Shown here: positions 18,365 through 26,875 of the stretch, in pieces
Layout of the letters: every line of letters begins with the position of its first letter
Position numbering within the stretch: the first letter of the stretch is position 1
Assembly: GCF_900188405.1 (NCBI RefSeq)
Contig: NZ_FZOF01000004.1
Coordinates: 372,001-436,000, forward strand
DNA from: Actinacidiphila glaucinigra
Lineage (GTDB): Bacteria > Actinomycetota > Actinomycetes > Streptomycetales > Streptomycetaceae
DNA: 64,000 nucleotides
Direction: 5' to 3'
Translations under genes and position numbers: made by a program
The notes under the pieces: generated by a model
Told to the model about the DNA's origin: nothing
The model's database searches: none
Seen by the model: only the letters and a program-made list of their open reading frames with translations

Positions 18365-19909
18365 TCAGGAGGCGGCGGTCTCCGCGTCGGTGCCCGCGGA
18401 CTCACGGGCCTGCTCGATCCGGAACGCCTCGTTGCCGAGGCCGATGCGGGCGTGCACCTCGGGACGCGTGGCGCGCAGCACCGCCCCGTACACCAGGCCG
18501 CCGACGACGGCGGCGCCGATGATGCCGGGCAGCACCCAGGAGACGGCGGACCCGTCGCCGGCGACCAGGACGTCGAAGTCCTTGACGGCGTAGACGGCGA
18601 TGACGATCAGCGCGATGCCCGCCAGCGCGGAGGCGGCGATCCGCGGCGCCTGGGTGCGCAGCGCGCCGCGGCGGACGAAGTAGCCGATGACGGCGAAGGA
18701 CGCGGTCGCCAGCAGCACGATGACGCCCAGGGCGCCTACGTTGCCGAACCAGGTGAACAGCTTCAGCACGGGCGCGGTCGGGTCGTGGTCGGCCGCGGCA
18801 CTGCTGTCGGTGACGGCGAAGGCGACCACGAAGCCGAGGGACACCAGCGTCTGCAGCAGCGAGCCGAAGGCGGGGGCACCGCTGTTGGGGTTGGTGCGGC
18901 CGAAGGCGGAGGGCAGCAGGCCCTCGCGGCCCATCGCGAAGGCGTAGCGGGCGACGACGTTGTGGAAGCTGAGCAGGCAGGCGAACATGCCGGTCACGTA
19001 GAGGACGTGCAGGACGTCGGTGAAGGTGGCGCCGATGATGGACTCGCTGAGGCCGAAGAGCAGTCCGGGTCCCTGCTTCTGCGACTCCTCGACGATCTGC
19101 GACGGGCCGGCCGCGATGCTCAGCGCCCAGGAGCTGATGGCGAAGAAGACCGCGACGAAGGTGACGGCGAGGAAGGTCACCCGGGCGACCACGACCTGCG
19201 GCCGGCTGGTCTCCTCGGCGTAGACCGGCGACTGCTCGAAGCCGACGAAGCTGGCGATGCAGAAGCACAGGGCGGTGCCCAGGCCCGCGCCGCTGAGCGT
19301 GCTCGGGTCGAAGGCGTGCATCGACAGGCCCTCCTTGGCGGGGCTGCCGATGGCGGCGACGTCGAAGATGACGACGAGCGCGATCTCGATCAGCAGCAGG
19401 ACGCCGAGGACCTTGGCGTTGACGTCGATCTTGAGCCAGCCGAGCGCGCCGACCGCGAGGACGCCGAGGACGGCCGGGATCCACCAAGCGACGGTGGTGT
19501 CGAGATATGTCTGGAAGAGCCCGGAGATCTCGAAGCCGAACAGGCCGAAGACCGCGAACTGCATGGCGCTGTACGACACCAGGGCGACGAGCGAGGCGGC
19601 GGCGCCCGCGGTGCCGCCGAGTCCGCGGGCGATGTAGGCGTAGAAGGCGCCCGCGTTGTGGACGTGGCGGCTCATCTCGGCGTAGCCGACGCTGAAGAGG
19701 AGCAGCACCACGCCGAGGATGACGAACAGCAGCGGCTGCCCGACGATCCCCATCACGCCGTACGTGGTGGGCATGACGCCCGCGACCACCATCAGCGGCG
19801 CGCTGGCGGCGACCACGGAAAGGAGCAGGCCTGACATGCCGAGGCGGTCGGCCCGCAGGGCTCTCTCCTCGCCTTTGAACGTGCTGATCCCGCTGTTGCC
19901 CGTCAGCAT
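18365..19909 (-). CDS. APC-family amino acid/amine permease
   Basis: A 514-residue integral membrane protein with about 12 TM segments. TM1 carries the family's GLLLSVVAASAPLMVVAGVMPTTYG stretch (core ASAPLMV), an unwound Gly-containing helix that binds substrate, and TM6-like SFVGFEQSPVYAEET follows. It is expected to import an amino acid or amine with protons. ATG 19909 has AGGAAGGA 6 nt upstream. The gene precedes the amine oxidase in the same direction, so an amine is the most likely substrate; this is inferred from context. Confidence 0.9.
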   Translation of the reverse strand: MLTGNSGISTFKGEERALRADRLGMSGLLLSVVAASAPLMVVAGVMPTTYGVMGIVGQPLLFVILGVVLLLFSVGYAEMSRHVHNAGAFYAYIARGLGGTAGAAASLVALVSYSAMQFAVFGLFGFEISGLFQTYLDTTVAWWIPAVLGVLAVGALGWLKIDVNAKVLGVLLLIEIALVVIFDVAAIGSPAKEGLSMHAFDPSTLSGAGLGTALCFCIASFVGFEQSPVYAEETSRPQVVVARVTFLAVTFVAVFFAISSWALSIAAGPSQIVEESQKQGPGLLFGLSESIIGATFTDVLHVLYVTGMFACLLSFHNVVARYAFAMGREGLLPSAFGRTNPNSGAPAFGSLLQTLVSLGFVVAFAVTDSSAAADHDPTAPVLKLFTWFGNVGALGVIVLLATASFAVIGYFVRRGALRTQAPRIAASALAGIALIVIAVYAVKDFDVLVAGDGSAVSWVLPGIIGAAVVGGLVYGAVLRATRPEVHARIGLGNEAFRIEQARESAGTDAETAAS

Positions 19910-19964
19910 GGCGGTTCCTTCCTGGGAGGGGTGGGGTGGTGCTGGTGCGTCATGTGGGCGGGCC

Positions 19965-20930
19965 CTACGGGGAGCCGGGACCGAGGACGGCCTCTCGCGC
20001 GGCGCGGAAGGCCTTCTTGGGGTCGCGGTCCGGATAGGCCCACGGGATGCGGGTGGCGTGACCGCCGATCCGGTTGAACAGGGCCGCGGCCTCGGCGGTG
20101 CGGCCGTGCAGGAACTGCGCGTGGACGAGGAAGTTGAGGTCGAGGTGGAGGCGCGGGTGGTCGTGCTCGTCGCCGTCGAACTCCAGCCACCAGTCGAAGC
20201 CCCGCTTGAGTGCCTGCCGGGCCCGCCATCCGTCCCAGTGCCCGGAGGCCGCGGGGTCGGCGGGCAGCGTGCCGGCGGTGGCCTGGACGCGGTACAGCTC
20301 GGCGTGGGCGACGACCGGGAGGACGGCCAGCGGTGAGCCGGCGGGCGCCTCGCCGGCGGCCCAGTCGACGAACTCGTACACCTCGTGGAAGGCCCCGCCG
20401 TCCGCGGCGGCCTGGGGGCGTTCGGCGAGGCAGGCGGTCATCAGGTGGTGCCCGTGGTGGTGGCTGCGGTGGCGGCCGCGGACCTGGTCGAAGGCGCGTA
20501 TCTGCTCGTCGTCGCTGCCGGTGTGGCGGGCCAGGATCAGCAGGCAGAGCCACGGGGTGGGGTCGGCCGGGGTGAGCGCGGCGGCGGCGAGGCAGGCCTC
20601 GCGGGCCCGTTCGGGTTTCTCCTTGCCGGCGACGACGCGGAACACCGTGGCGGCGGCCAGCAGCGCGGCCGCGTCGGAACTGCCGGGTTCGGCGAGCTGC
20701 CACTCGCGGGCCCAGGTGGCGCTGGCGCCGCCCTCGCCCAGGACGACCAGGCGGTGCCCACGGCGGTCCCAGTCGTCACCGGTCTCGGCGAGCAGGCTGC
20801 GGGCGGCCGTCCAGCGTCCCTGGGCGAGCGCGGCGCGGGCGTCGGCCAGTGGCTCGTCGTCCAGGGCAGGATCGAACCGCAGGTCGTCCCGGGAGCGGGA
20901 GAAACCGAACGGGGGTGGAGGAGGAGTCAT
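19965..20930 (-). CDS. Helical-repeat (TPR-like) protein of unknown function
   Basis: A 321-residue soluble protein without signal peptide or membrane segment. Ala/Leu/Trp-rich helical pairs (ARAALAQGRWTAARSLL, AREACLAAAALTPADPTPWLCLLILARHTG begins AREACLAAAALTP, RTAEAAALFNRIG) resemble degenerate tetratricopeptide repeats. A conserved-looking core reads GAFHEVYEFVDWAA. I do not recognise a characterised homologue. ATG 20930 is chosen because the sequence upstream becomes low-complexity. It is 55 nt upstream of the permease in the same direction, so it could be the first gene of the amine operon, and divergent from an HTH regulator. Confidence 0.75.
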   Translation of the reverse strand: MTPPPPPFGFSRSRDDLRFDPALDDEPLADARAALAQGRWTAARSLLAETGDDWDRRGHRLVVLGEGGASATWAREWQLAEPGSSDAAALLAAATVFRVVAGKEKPERAREACLAAAALTPADPTPWLCLLILARHTGSDDEQIRAFDQVRGRHRSHHHGHHLMTACLAERPQAAADGGAFHEVYEFVDWAAGEAPAGSPLAVLPVVAHAELYRVQATAGTLPADPAASGHWDGWRARQALKRGFDWWLEFDGDEHDHPRLHLDLNFLVHAQFLHGRTAEAAALFNRIGGHATRIPWAYPDRDPKKAFRAAREAVLGPGSP

Positions 20931-21163
20931 CCTCGGGGTGCCTCCACGGCGCGCACGTGAGGTCCGGCCCGGGGCGGGGCTTCCCGTTCGGCGTCCGGTG
21001 ATCGCTTGATCACACAAAGCCAACCGGTATGAGCAGGTCCACTTCAAGTCTGGATCTGTTGTCTCGATGTAGTCCCGCACGTGTGTCCGAGCGCGGGCGG
21101 GCGCCGCGGAACACGGATCGGGACGGATAGCGGCGATCGCCTGCGCGGCACGCGCCGCGCCTG

Positions 21164-21183
21164 ATATTCGAACGTACGAATAT
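21164..21183. promoter_or_regulatory. 20-bp near-perfect palindrome at regulator start
   Basis: ATATTCGAACGTACGAATAT pairs at 9 of 10 positions (only one A/A mismatch). It ends 19 nt before the preferred GTG start of the regulator and covers an alternative ATG. It is AT-rich for this genome. It is a likely operator, possibly autoregulatory. Confidence 0.6.
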
Positions 21184-21202
21184 GAGACGAAGGAGCATCG
21201 CC

Positions 21203-22549
21203 GTGGCGGACGACACCGCGCCGGCACCTCCCCATCCCCTGGCGTCCGTACGGCGCAGCCACGGCTGGAGCTACCAGGACCTCGCTCGGGTCGTCGCCGA
21301 CAACGCCCGTGCCCTCGGCGTGCCCATGGCGGCCCGGCGGGAGAAGGTGTGGCGCTGGGAACACTGGGGTGTGGTGCCGGAGAGGGACAGCCAGCGCGCC
21401 CTCGCCCGGGCGCTGGGCGTACCGCTGCGGGAGGTCGACGCCCGCCCGTGGCCCGGCTGGTTACCGGCGTTCGACGGCATCCCCGACGGGCTGCCGTGGA
21501 CCCGGGTGGGCGGTCTCGACGCGCTGGACGCCCTGCTGGACGGCGGTGGACGCGATCCGCGGAGCCACCCCGTGCTGGAGGGGCCGGAGTTCCGCGACGC
21601 CGTCGCCGACTGGTCGGCCGCGACGGACGACGTGCGGGGCAGCGGGCCGCCGCCGGGCGACGGGGGCGCGGGCGCCGGCGCTGTCGCCGGCCGGGAGGGG
21701 CCGGCGGCCGACGAGGAGACCGTGGCCTGGCTGGAGCGCGGTGTGCTCGGCCTGCGCCGGCTGGACGACCGGCTCGGCGGCGCGGCCGTGCGGCACCGGG
21801 TCGAGGCCGATCTGCGGATCGCCCTGGACCTGCTGCGCCGGGGGCCGTGCCGGGGCGGACTCGACGCCCGCCTGCTGCGCGCAGCCGCGGGGCTGGCCCA
21901 GCTGGGCGGCTGGTCCGCCACGGACTGCGGACGGCACGGGGCCGCCCAGCGGCACTACCTCACCGGACTGCGCCTCGCGCACGGCGCGCAGGACCGCCCG
22001 CAGGCCGCCAACCTGTGGGCGGGACTGAGCCTGCAGGCCGTGTTCGCGGGCCGCCACGACGACGCACTCGCCGCGGCCCGGGCCGCGGAGTCCGCCGCGG
22101 CGGGGGCGACCGCGCGCACCCGGGCGATGCTCGCCACCCGTCGGGCCCGGGCGCACGCGGGACTCGGCGAGGACTCGGCGTGCCGCCGGTCGCTGGAGGA
22201 GGCGGGGCGGCTGCTGGACACCGCGCCGGGTGACGACGACCCGTCCTGGATCTACTGGTTCGACGAGGCGGAGCTGTGCGCGCAGAGCGGGATCGCGCTG
22301 CTGGACCTCGGCCGTGCGGAGGAGTCCGCCCCGTTGCTGGAGAAGGCGCTGGCGATCCAGGACCCCCTCTACCGGCGCGACCGCACCCTCTACACCGCGC
22401 GTGCCGCGCTCGCCCGCGCCCTGACCGGCGACCTCGACACCGCCCGCGCCCTGACCGGGGACGCCGTGGAACTCGCCCGGGACTGCGGTTCCCCCCGGGT
22501 GGCCATCGCCGTCGAGCAGGCCAGGGCGGCGCTGTCGCCGGCCCGTTGA
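21203..22549 (+). CDS. HTH regulator with C-terminal TPR-like domain, TTA codon
   Basis: A 448-residue probable transcriptional regulator. The N-terminal ~75 residues resemble an XRE-type helix-turn-helix used by Streptomyces TPR regulators (LASVRRSHGWSYQDLARVV, RREKVWRWEHWG). A linker with a Gly-rich patch follows, then TPR-like helices from about residue 190 to the end (CGRHGAAQRHYLTGLRLAHG shortened: AAQRHYLTGLRLA; ESAPLLEKALAIQDP). GTG 21203 has GAAGGAG 8 nt upstream, better than ATG 21182. Codon 87 is TTA (21461-21463), read by the developmentally regulated bldA tRNA in Streptomyces. It is divergent from the TPR-like/amine genes. Confidence 0.8.
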   Translation: MADDTAPAPPHPLASVRRSHGWSYQDLARVVADNARALGVPMAARREKVWRWEHWGVVPERDSQRALARALGVPLREVDARPWPGWLPAFDGIPDGLPWTRVGGLDALDALLDGGGRDPRSHPVLEGPEFRDAVADWSAATDDVRGSGPPPGDGGAGAGAVAGREGPAADEETVAWLERGVLGLRRLDDRLGGAAVRHRVEADLRIALDLLRRGPCRGGLDARLLRAAAGLAQLGGWSATDCGRHGAAQRHYLTGLRLAHGAQDRPQAANLWAGLSLQAVFAGRHDDALAAARAAESAAAGATARTRAMLATRRARAHAGLGEDSACRRSLEEAGRLLDTAPGDDDPSWIYWFDEAELCAQSGIALLDLGRAEESAPLLEKALAIQDPLYRRDRTLYTARAALARALTGDLDTARALTGDAVELARDCGSPRVAIAVEQARAALSPAR

Positions 22550-23065
22550 CGATCCGGCCGGGCCGCACCGGCACGGCGGCCTGCGGCCCGCCGAACCAGA
22601 CTCTCAGCAGCCGCGGTTGACGCCCCGCAGTGCGGTGCCGTGGCCGGCAGGTAGTCCACTGACTCCCGGAGGACCCTCCCACGGGGGAGTTCGGACACCG
22701 CGCCGACCACACCGGGACGCCCCGGCGCGGCCCGCCACCGGCGGCGTGACCGCAGGCCCCGGGAGCCCTGCCAGCGCAGCCGTCCACTGACTCCCCGAGG
22801 ACCCGCCCCGCGAAGGGAGTGCGAACACCGCGCGGACCGCGGCGGACCGACCGCGCCGGGACGATACCCGCTCCCGCCGCCGCATGCTCCGGTCGCCGGC
22901 GGCGGGGCGCCCTCGCGGACCCGGGGGCCGACGAACCCGGTTGGCGTCGCAGCCACAGGTCCGCGCGCCCCCGCGCTCGCGGCGCACGCGACCGAGGACG
23001 GGAACGGCGCGGTGCGCCGGAGGCGGTCTGGTGCGGTTCCGCGCGGTGGGCTAGGTTGCCGCGCC
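22550..23065. other. Non-coding spacer carrying a duplicated sequence
   Basis: About 516 bp between the HTH regulator and the BNR-type gene. No plausible coding frame is seen: the open frames are reverse-strand shadows rich in Arg, Pro and Gly. The notable content is the two-copy repeat at 22654-22847. Confidence 0.55.
22654..22847. repeat. Direct repeat, two 65-66-bp copies with internal hairpin
   Basis: Copy 1 (22654-22718) and copy 2 (22782-22847) both begin GTCCACTGACTCCC and continue with GAGGACCC, GGGAGT and GAACACCGCGC-like segments, about 80 % identical by eye. Each copy contains ACTCCC...GGGAGT inverted arms about 20 nt apart, so each could fold in RNA. Function unknown. Confidence 0.6.
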
Positions 23066-24166
23066 ATGACGCCGATGGGGACGATGAGACGGGTGTGGAC
23101 GGCCGTGCTGTGCGGGGCGGCGCTCGCCGCGCTGACGGCGGTCCCGGCCCGCGCGACGGGTGAACGGCCCGGTCCGCGCTGGGAGCTGAAGGAGACCGGC
23201 AGCACGGCCCGGTTCCGCGGGCTGGCGGCGGTCGGCAGGGACACCGCCTGGGTGGCCGGTTCCGAGGGCAAGGTGCTGCGCACGGTGGACGGCGGACGCC
23301 GCTGGGCGGACGTGTCGCCGCCGGGCGCCGCCGAGCTGCAGTTCCGTGACATCGAGGCGTTCGACGCGCGGCGCGCGGTGGTGCTGGCGATCGGGGAGGG
23401 CGAGGCGTCCCGCGTGTTCCGCACCCAGGACGGCGGCGCGACCTGGACGGAGACCTTCCGCAACACCGACCCCCGGGCCTTCTACGACTGCGTCACCTTC
23501 TTCGACGACCGGCACGGCCTCGCCGTCAGCGACCCGGTCGACGGCAGGTACCGGATGCTGTCCACCGCGGACGGCGGCCGCAGTTGGCGGGTGCTGCCCT
23601 CGGCGGGCATGCCGCCCGCCCTCGCCGGCGAGGCGTCCTTCGCGGCGAGCGGTCAGTGCCTGGTGAGCCGTGGCCCGCGCGACGTGTGGCTGGCGACCGG
23701 CGGGGCGTCGCAGGCCCGTGTCCTGCACTCCCGCGACCGGGGGCTGACCTGGACGGTGGCGGCGTCCACGCTGCCCGCCGGCGACCCGGCGAAGGGCGTG
23801 TTCGCGCTGGCCTTCCGCGACGCGCGGCACGGGATCGCCGTGGGCGGGGACTACCGCCCCGACCAGGCCTCCCCCGAGGCCGCCGCGGTGTCCCGCGACG
23901 GCGGCGCGACCTGGTCCGGTTCCGGACGTCCCCCGGCCGCCTACCGTTCGGGCGTGGCCTGGCTGCCGCACTCCTCGCGTGCGGCGATCGCGGTGGGCCC
24001 GTCCGGCAGCGACCTGAGCCTGGACGGCGGCCGGACCTGGCGGCCGTTCGACACCGGGTCCTACGACACCGTCGACTGCGCCCCGGACCTGGGCTGCTGG
24101 GCCGCCGGTGAACAGGGTCGCGTCGCCCGCCTGGGGATCGGCCGGGGCGGGGCGGCCGCCCGGTGA
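23066..24166 (+). CDS. Secreted BNR/YCF48-type beta-propeller protein
   Basis: A 366-residue protein with a signal peptide (RRVWTAVLCGAALAALTAVPARA) and repeated Asp-box/BNR units of the form S-x-D-G-G-x-x-W: RTVDGGRRW, RTQDGGATW, STADGGRSW, HSRDRGLTW, SRDGGATW and SLDGGRTW. This pattern is found in sialidase-like and Hcf136/YCF48 propellers. There is no catalytic evidence for a sialidase. A TAGGTT box ends 8 nt before the ATG, so the mRNA may be almost leaderless, and no SD is present. The ankyrin gene follows after 10 nt. Confidence 0.85.
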   Translation: MTPMGTMRRVWTAVLCGAALAALTAVPARATGERPGPRWELKETGSTARFRGLAAVGRDTAWVAGSEGKVLRTVDGGRRWADVSPPGAAELQFRDIEAFDARRAVVLAIGEGEASRVFRTQDGGATWTETFRNTDPRAFYDCVTFFDDRHGLAVSDPVDGRYRMLSTADGGRSWRVLPSAGMPPALAGEASFAASGQCLVSRGPRDVWLATGGASQARVLHSRDRGLTWTVAASTLPAGDPAKGVFALAFRDARHGIAVGGDYRPDQASPEAAAVSRDGGATWSGSGRPPAAYRSGVAWLPHSSRAAIAVGPSGSDLSLDGGRTWRPFDTGSYDTVDCAPDLGCWAAGEQGRVARLGIGRGGAAAR

Positions 24167-24176
24167 CCTGCCCCCG

Positions 24177-24611
24177 GTGAACCGCAGACGCCGCAAGAAG
24201 CTGAGCCGGGCCCTGGTGACCGCGGCGGGGCGCGGCGCCCTCCGTACCGCCGGGGAGCTGCTGCGCCGGGGGGCGTCCCCCGAGCACGCCGACCCGGACG
24301 GTACGACCCCGCTCTACGCCGCCTCGGTGAGCGGCGCGTCAGCCGTGGCCGCGCTGCTCCTGGCGGCGGGGGCGCGGCCGGACACCGAGAGCGGCCACGG
24401 CGACGAGGGCACGCCACTGTGCGCCGCCGCCTGCTGGGGCGACGAGGAGACGGTGCGTCAGCTGCTGGCCCACGGAGCCGACCCCGGGCTGCGCGAGGAC
24501 CACGGCACGGGGCTCACCCCGCTGGAATGGGCGGAACGCGGCCCGCACCCGGGGACGGCGGAGCTGCTGCGCGCGGCGGCGGCACGCAGGGCGGCCGCCG
24601 GGCAGGGGTGA
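24177..24611 (+). CDS. Ankyrin repeat protein
   Basis: A 144-residue protein starting at GTG, with a basic N-terminus (NRRRRKKLSRAL) and three or four ankyrin repeats recognisable by DGTTPLYAASVSG, GTPLCAAACWGDEETVRQLLAHGADP and GLTPLEWAE. These are protein-protein interaction modules; the partner is unknown. No signal peptide, so it is probably cytoplasmic, unlike its secreted upstream neighbour, with which it is likely cotranscribed. It ends at a strong bidirectional hairpin. Confidence 0.85.
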   Translation: MNRRRRKKLSRALVTAAGRGALRTAGELLRRGASPEHADPDGTTPLYAASVSGASAVAALLLAAGARPDTESGHGDEGTPLCAAACWGDEETVRQLLAHGADPGLREDHGTGLTPLEWAERGPHPGTAELLRAAAARRAAAGQG

Positions 24612-24617
24612 ACGCGG

Positions 24618-24658
24618 ACGCGCCGGTACGGAGCCGCCGGGGCTCCGTACCGGCGCGT
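24618..24658. terminator. Bidirectional terminator, 18-bp stem
   Basis: Perfect stem 24618-24635 with 24641-24658 and a 5-nt loop, between the ankyrin gene (+) and the membrane-anchor gene (-). Confidence 0.85.
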
Positions 24659-24673
24659 GAGAGGTCCCGCGGG

Positions 24674-25570
24674 TCAGGCGACCGGGCGGACGCGTCCCCG
24701 TCCACGGGTGAGGCTGTAGCCGGCCACGCCCGCGAGCGCGGCGAGCACGCCTCCGGCCGCGGTCCAGATCCAGCGGTCGGACCACCAGCCGCCGCCCCAG
24801 CCGTCCTCGGGCTGGGCCAGACCGGCCGGCACCGGGGAGGCGCTGGGGTCGGCCTCGTCGTCCGCAGCCTCGTCGGACTCCTCCGTGGCGGAGACGGACG
24901 GCACGGCATCGGGGTCGAGGGTGGCCCCGGCCTTGGCGACGGGGGTGAGCGGGGCGGCGAGTTCACCGTCGACGGCCTTGGAGCCGCCCGCGTCCGTCGA
25001 GGTGGTGCCGATCTGCGCCTGGACCGGCAGACCGAGGTCCTGGTCCGGGAGCCGCAGCACGGTCAGGCGGATGTAGTACGCGCCCGGCAGCGGGTCGTCG
25101 GCCCAGGCCTCGGACCAGGCGCGGACGGTGCGCAGCCGGCAGCTCAGCTCCAGCTGGGTGTCCTGTGCGGACGCCGTCCTGGTCGGCTTGCCCGAGGCGC
25201 ACGCCTGACGGCGGCGCAGGCCGTCGTAGACGTCGAGCTGCCAGGTCTGGTTGCCGTGCCGGCTCGCGGCCTCCGGCAGTGTGACGGTCGCGGAGACCGT
25301 GGGCACCTCGCCCGCGGCGGCGGGGAACACCCAGTACAGGTAGTCACCGGTGGAGGCACTGGCCGGGGTGGTCCGCACCCCCGGCCGGAGGTTCCCCGCG
25401 GTGCGGAACCCGGTGCCGGGCTGGACGGTCTCCTCGGTGGCCCCCGTGCCGCTCGCGCCCGGGCTGGGCGTGGCGTCGTCGGCGGCGGCGGTGCCCGCTC
25501 CGGCGGCGAACAGGGCCGCGCCCGCGAGCAGGACGGCGGCCGCCCGGCGTGCCGTTCGGATGGTACGCAT
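24674..25570 (-). CDS. Exported protein with C-terminal membrane anchor, partner of VWA protein
   Basis: A 298-residue protein of unknown function. It has a signal peptide (RTARRAAAVLLAGAALFAAGAGTAAA), a beta-rich ectodomain (residues ~35-200, with YLYWVFPAAAGEVPTVSATVTLP and a Cys pair) and an acidic Ser/Glu/Asp linker. One C-terminal TM helix (WIWTAAGGVLAALAGVAGYSL) precedes an Arg-rich tail, so it is predicted type I topology outside the cell. Its ATG shares one nucleotide with the stop of the VWA gene (TGATG), so the two are translationally coupled and probably form one complex. Confidence 0.82.
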   Translation of the reverse strand: MRTIRTARRAAAVLLAGAALFAAGAGTAAADDATPSPGASGTGATEETVQPGTGFRTAGNLRPGVRTTPASASTGDYLYWVFPAAAGEVPTVSATVTLPEAASRHGNQTWQLDVYDGLRRRQACASGKPTRTASAQDTQLELSCRLRTVRAWSEAWADDPLPGAYYIRLTVLRLPDQDLGLPVQAQIGTTSTDAGGSKAVDGELAAPLTPVAKAGATLDPDAVPSVSATEESDEAADDEADPSASPVPAGLAQPEDGWGGGWWSDRWIWTAAGGVLAALAGVAGYSLTRGRGRVRPVA

Positions 25571-26850
25571 CAGTTGGTCCTCCAGACGGCGACGCGCCAG
25601 CGCGAGATCCAGCCCCACAGCACACCGGCGACCAGACCGGTCACCACCATCAGCGCCAGCAGCCACCAGCCGCGGCCCAGGCCGAAGGAGGCGACGTCGG
25701 AGGGCTCGTCGGGCGAGGAGACGAGGTCGACGCTGAGTTCGAGCGGCAGGCCCGGGGTGCGCTTGACGGCGTCCGGGGCGGAGAAGGAGTTGCTGACCTC
25801 GATGCAGACGGTGCGGGCGGTCGCGGCGTCGGAGTCGTCGCGTTCGGGCCAGGCGTAGCGCAGGCCGGACGAGATGACGTCGGTGCGTCCGCTGCTCGCC
25901 TCGGAGCCCCGTACGAGCTCCCGGCCACCGCTGGTGACGGCCCGTACGAGGACGCCGTAGTCGCGGTTGACGGCGCGGTCGGCGCCGACGCTGACGGAGG
26001 CCCGCAGTTCCTGGCCGTCGGTGACGCTCACCCGGTACCAGCGGTGCTCGGTGAACGCCTCGCGGTCGCTGTAGACGCCGGCCCCGAGCAGCGGGGCGTC
26101 GTCGCAGCGGTCGGCGCCCTGGGTCACGGTGGGGGTGACGACCACGTTGTCGGCGGAGCGGTCGACGAGTTGCTTGATGCGGTCGGAGAGCTGGTCGGCG
26201 TGGTCGACGGCGGTGTAGGTGCCGCCGGTGGCCTCGGCGATGCAGCTGAGCTGCTCGCGGATCTTGGTGTTGGGCACCAGGCCGAGGGTGTCGACGACCA
26301 GGTGGGTGCCCTCGGCGGCGAGTTCGCGCGCGACCTCGCACGGGTCGAGCGGCTGGCAGGTGTCCTCGCCGTCGGTGATGAGCACGATGCGGCGGGTGCC
26401 GTCACCGCCCGCGAGGTCCTTGCCCGCGGCCTGCAGGGCGGGGCCGATCGGCGTCCATCCGGTGGGGGCGAGGGTGGCGACCGCCGTCTTGGCCTCGGTG
26501 CGGTCGACGGTGCCGACCGGGTAGAGGGCCTCGGTGTCCGTGCAGCCGACCTTCTTGTCCTTGCCGGGGTAGTTGGCGCCGAGGGTGCGTATGCCGAGCA
26601 GTACCTCGTCCGGTACGGCGTCGATGACCTCGTTGAACGCCTGCTTGGCCGCCGACATGCGGGACCTGCCGTCGATGTCGTTGGCCCGCATCGAGCCGCT
26701 GACGTCGAGCACCAGCTCGACCTTGGGGGGCTCGGGAGCGGTCTCCGGCCCGTCGTCCGCGGCGGCCGGCGCCGCGGCCGGGAAGAGCGCGGTGGCGAGG
26801 GTGGCCGCGAGGCCGCAGAGCCCCGCCGCCAGCCGTTTGCTTATGATCAT
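25570..26850 (-). CDS. Exported von Willebrand factor A domain protein
   Basis: A 426-residue protein. A signal peptide (to about residue 31) is followed by a VWA domain (about 43-230) with a complete-looking MIDAS: Asp49-x-Ser-x-Ser in DVSGSM, a Thr in PTGWTPIG and Asp in LITDGEDTC. A beta-rich middle domain and a C-terminal TM segment (WLLALMVVTGLVAGVLWGWI) with a short basic tail follow. It probably binds a protein ligand metal-dependently at the cell surface. It is the first gene of a two-gene operon. The leader contains a hairpin covering the SD region. Cys residues in the VWA domain suggest disulfides. Confidence 0.88.
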   Translation of the reverse strand: MIISKRLAAGLCGLAATLATALFPAAAPAAADDGPETAPEPPKVELVLDVSGSMRANDIDGRSRMSAAKQAFNEVIDAVPDEVLLGIRTLGANYPGKDKKVGCTDTEALYPVGTVDRTEAKTAVATLAPTGWTPIGPALQAAGKDLAGGDGTRRIVLITDGEDTCQPLDPCEVARELAAEGTHLVVDTLGLVPNTKIREQLSCIAEATGGTYTAVDHADQLSDRIKQLVDRSADNVVVTPTVTQGADRCDDAPLLGAGVYSDREAFTEHRWYRVSVTDGQELRASVSVGADRAVNRDYGVLVRAVTSGGRELVRGSEASSGRTDVISSGLRYAWPERDDSDAATARTVCIEVSNSFSAPDAVKRTPGLPLELSVDLVSSPDEPSDVASFGLGRGWWLLALMVVTGLVAGVLWGWISRWRVAVWRTN

Positions 26851-26851
26851 T

Positions 26852-26875
26852 GGCGGATCCTATGGAAGATCCGCC
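26852..26875 (-). promoter_or_regulatory. Leader hairpin immediately upstream of the VWA gene
   Basis: Perfect 8-bp arms GGCGGATC (26852-26859) and GATCCGCC (26868-26875) with an 8-nt loop. On the minus strand the hairpin ends one nucleotide before the start codon, and the only SD-like sequence (AGGA) is at its loop/arm junction. It could limit translation or act as an operator. Confidence 0.5.

Noticed and set aside
22390-23466. A 358-codon minus-strand frame over the repeat-bearing spacer
   Set aside because: Ser/Arg/Pro-rich composition, partly antisense to two genes; no SD or domain. The duplicated DNA alone explains the repeats in its translation.
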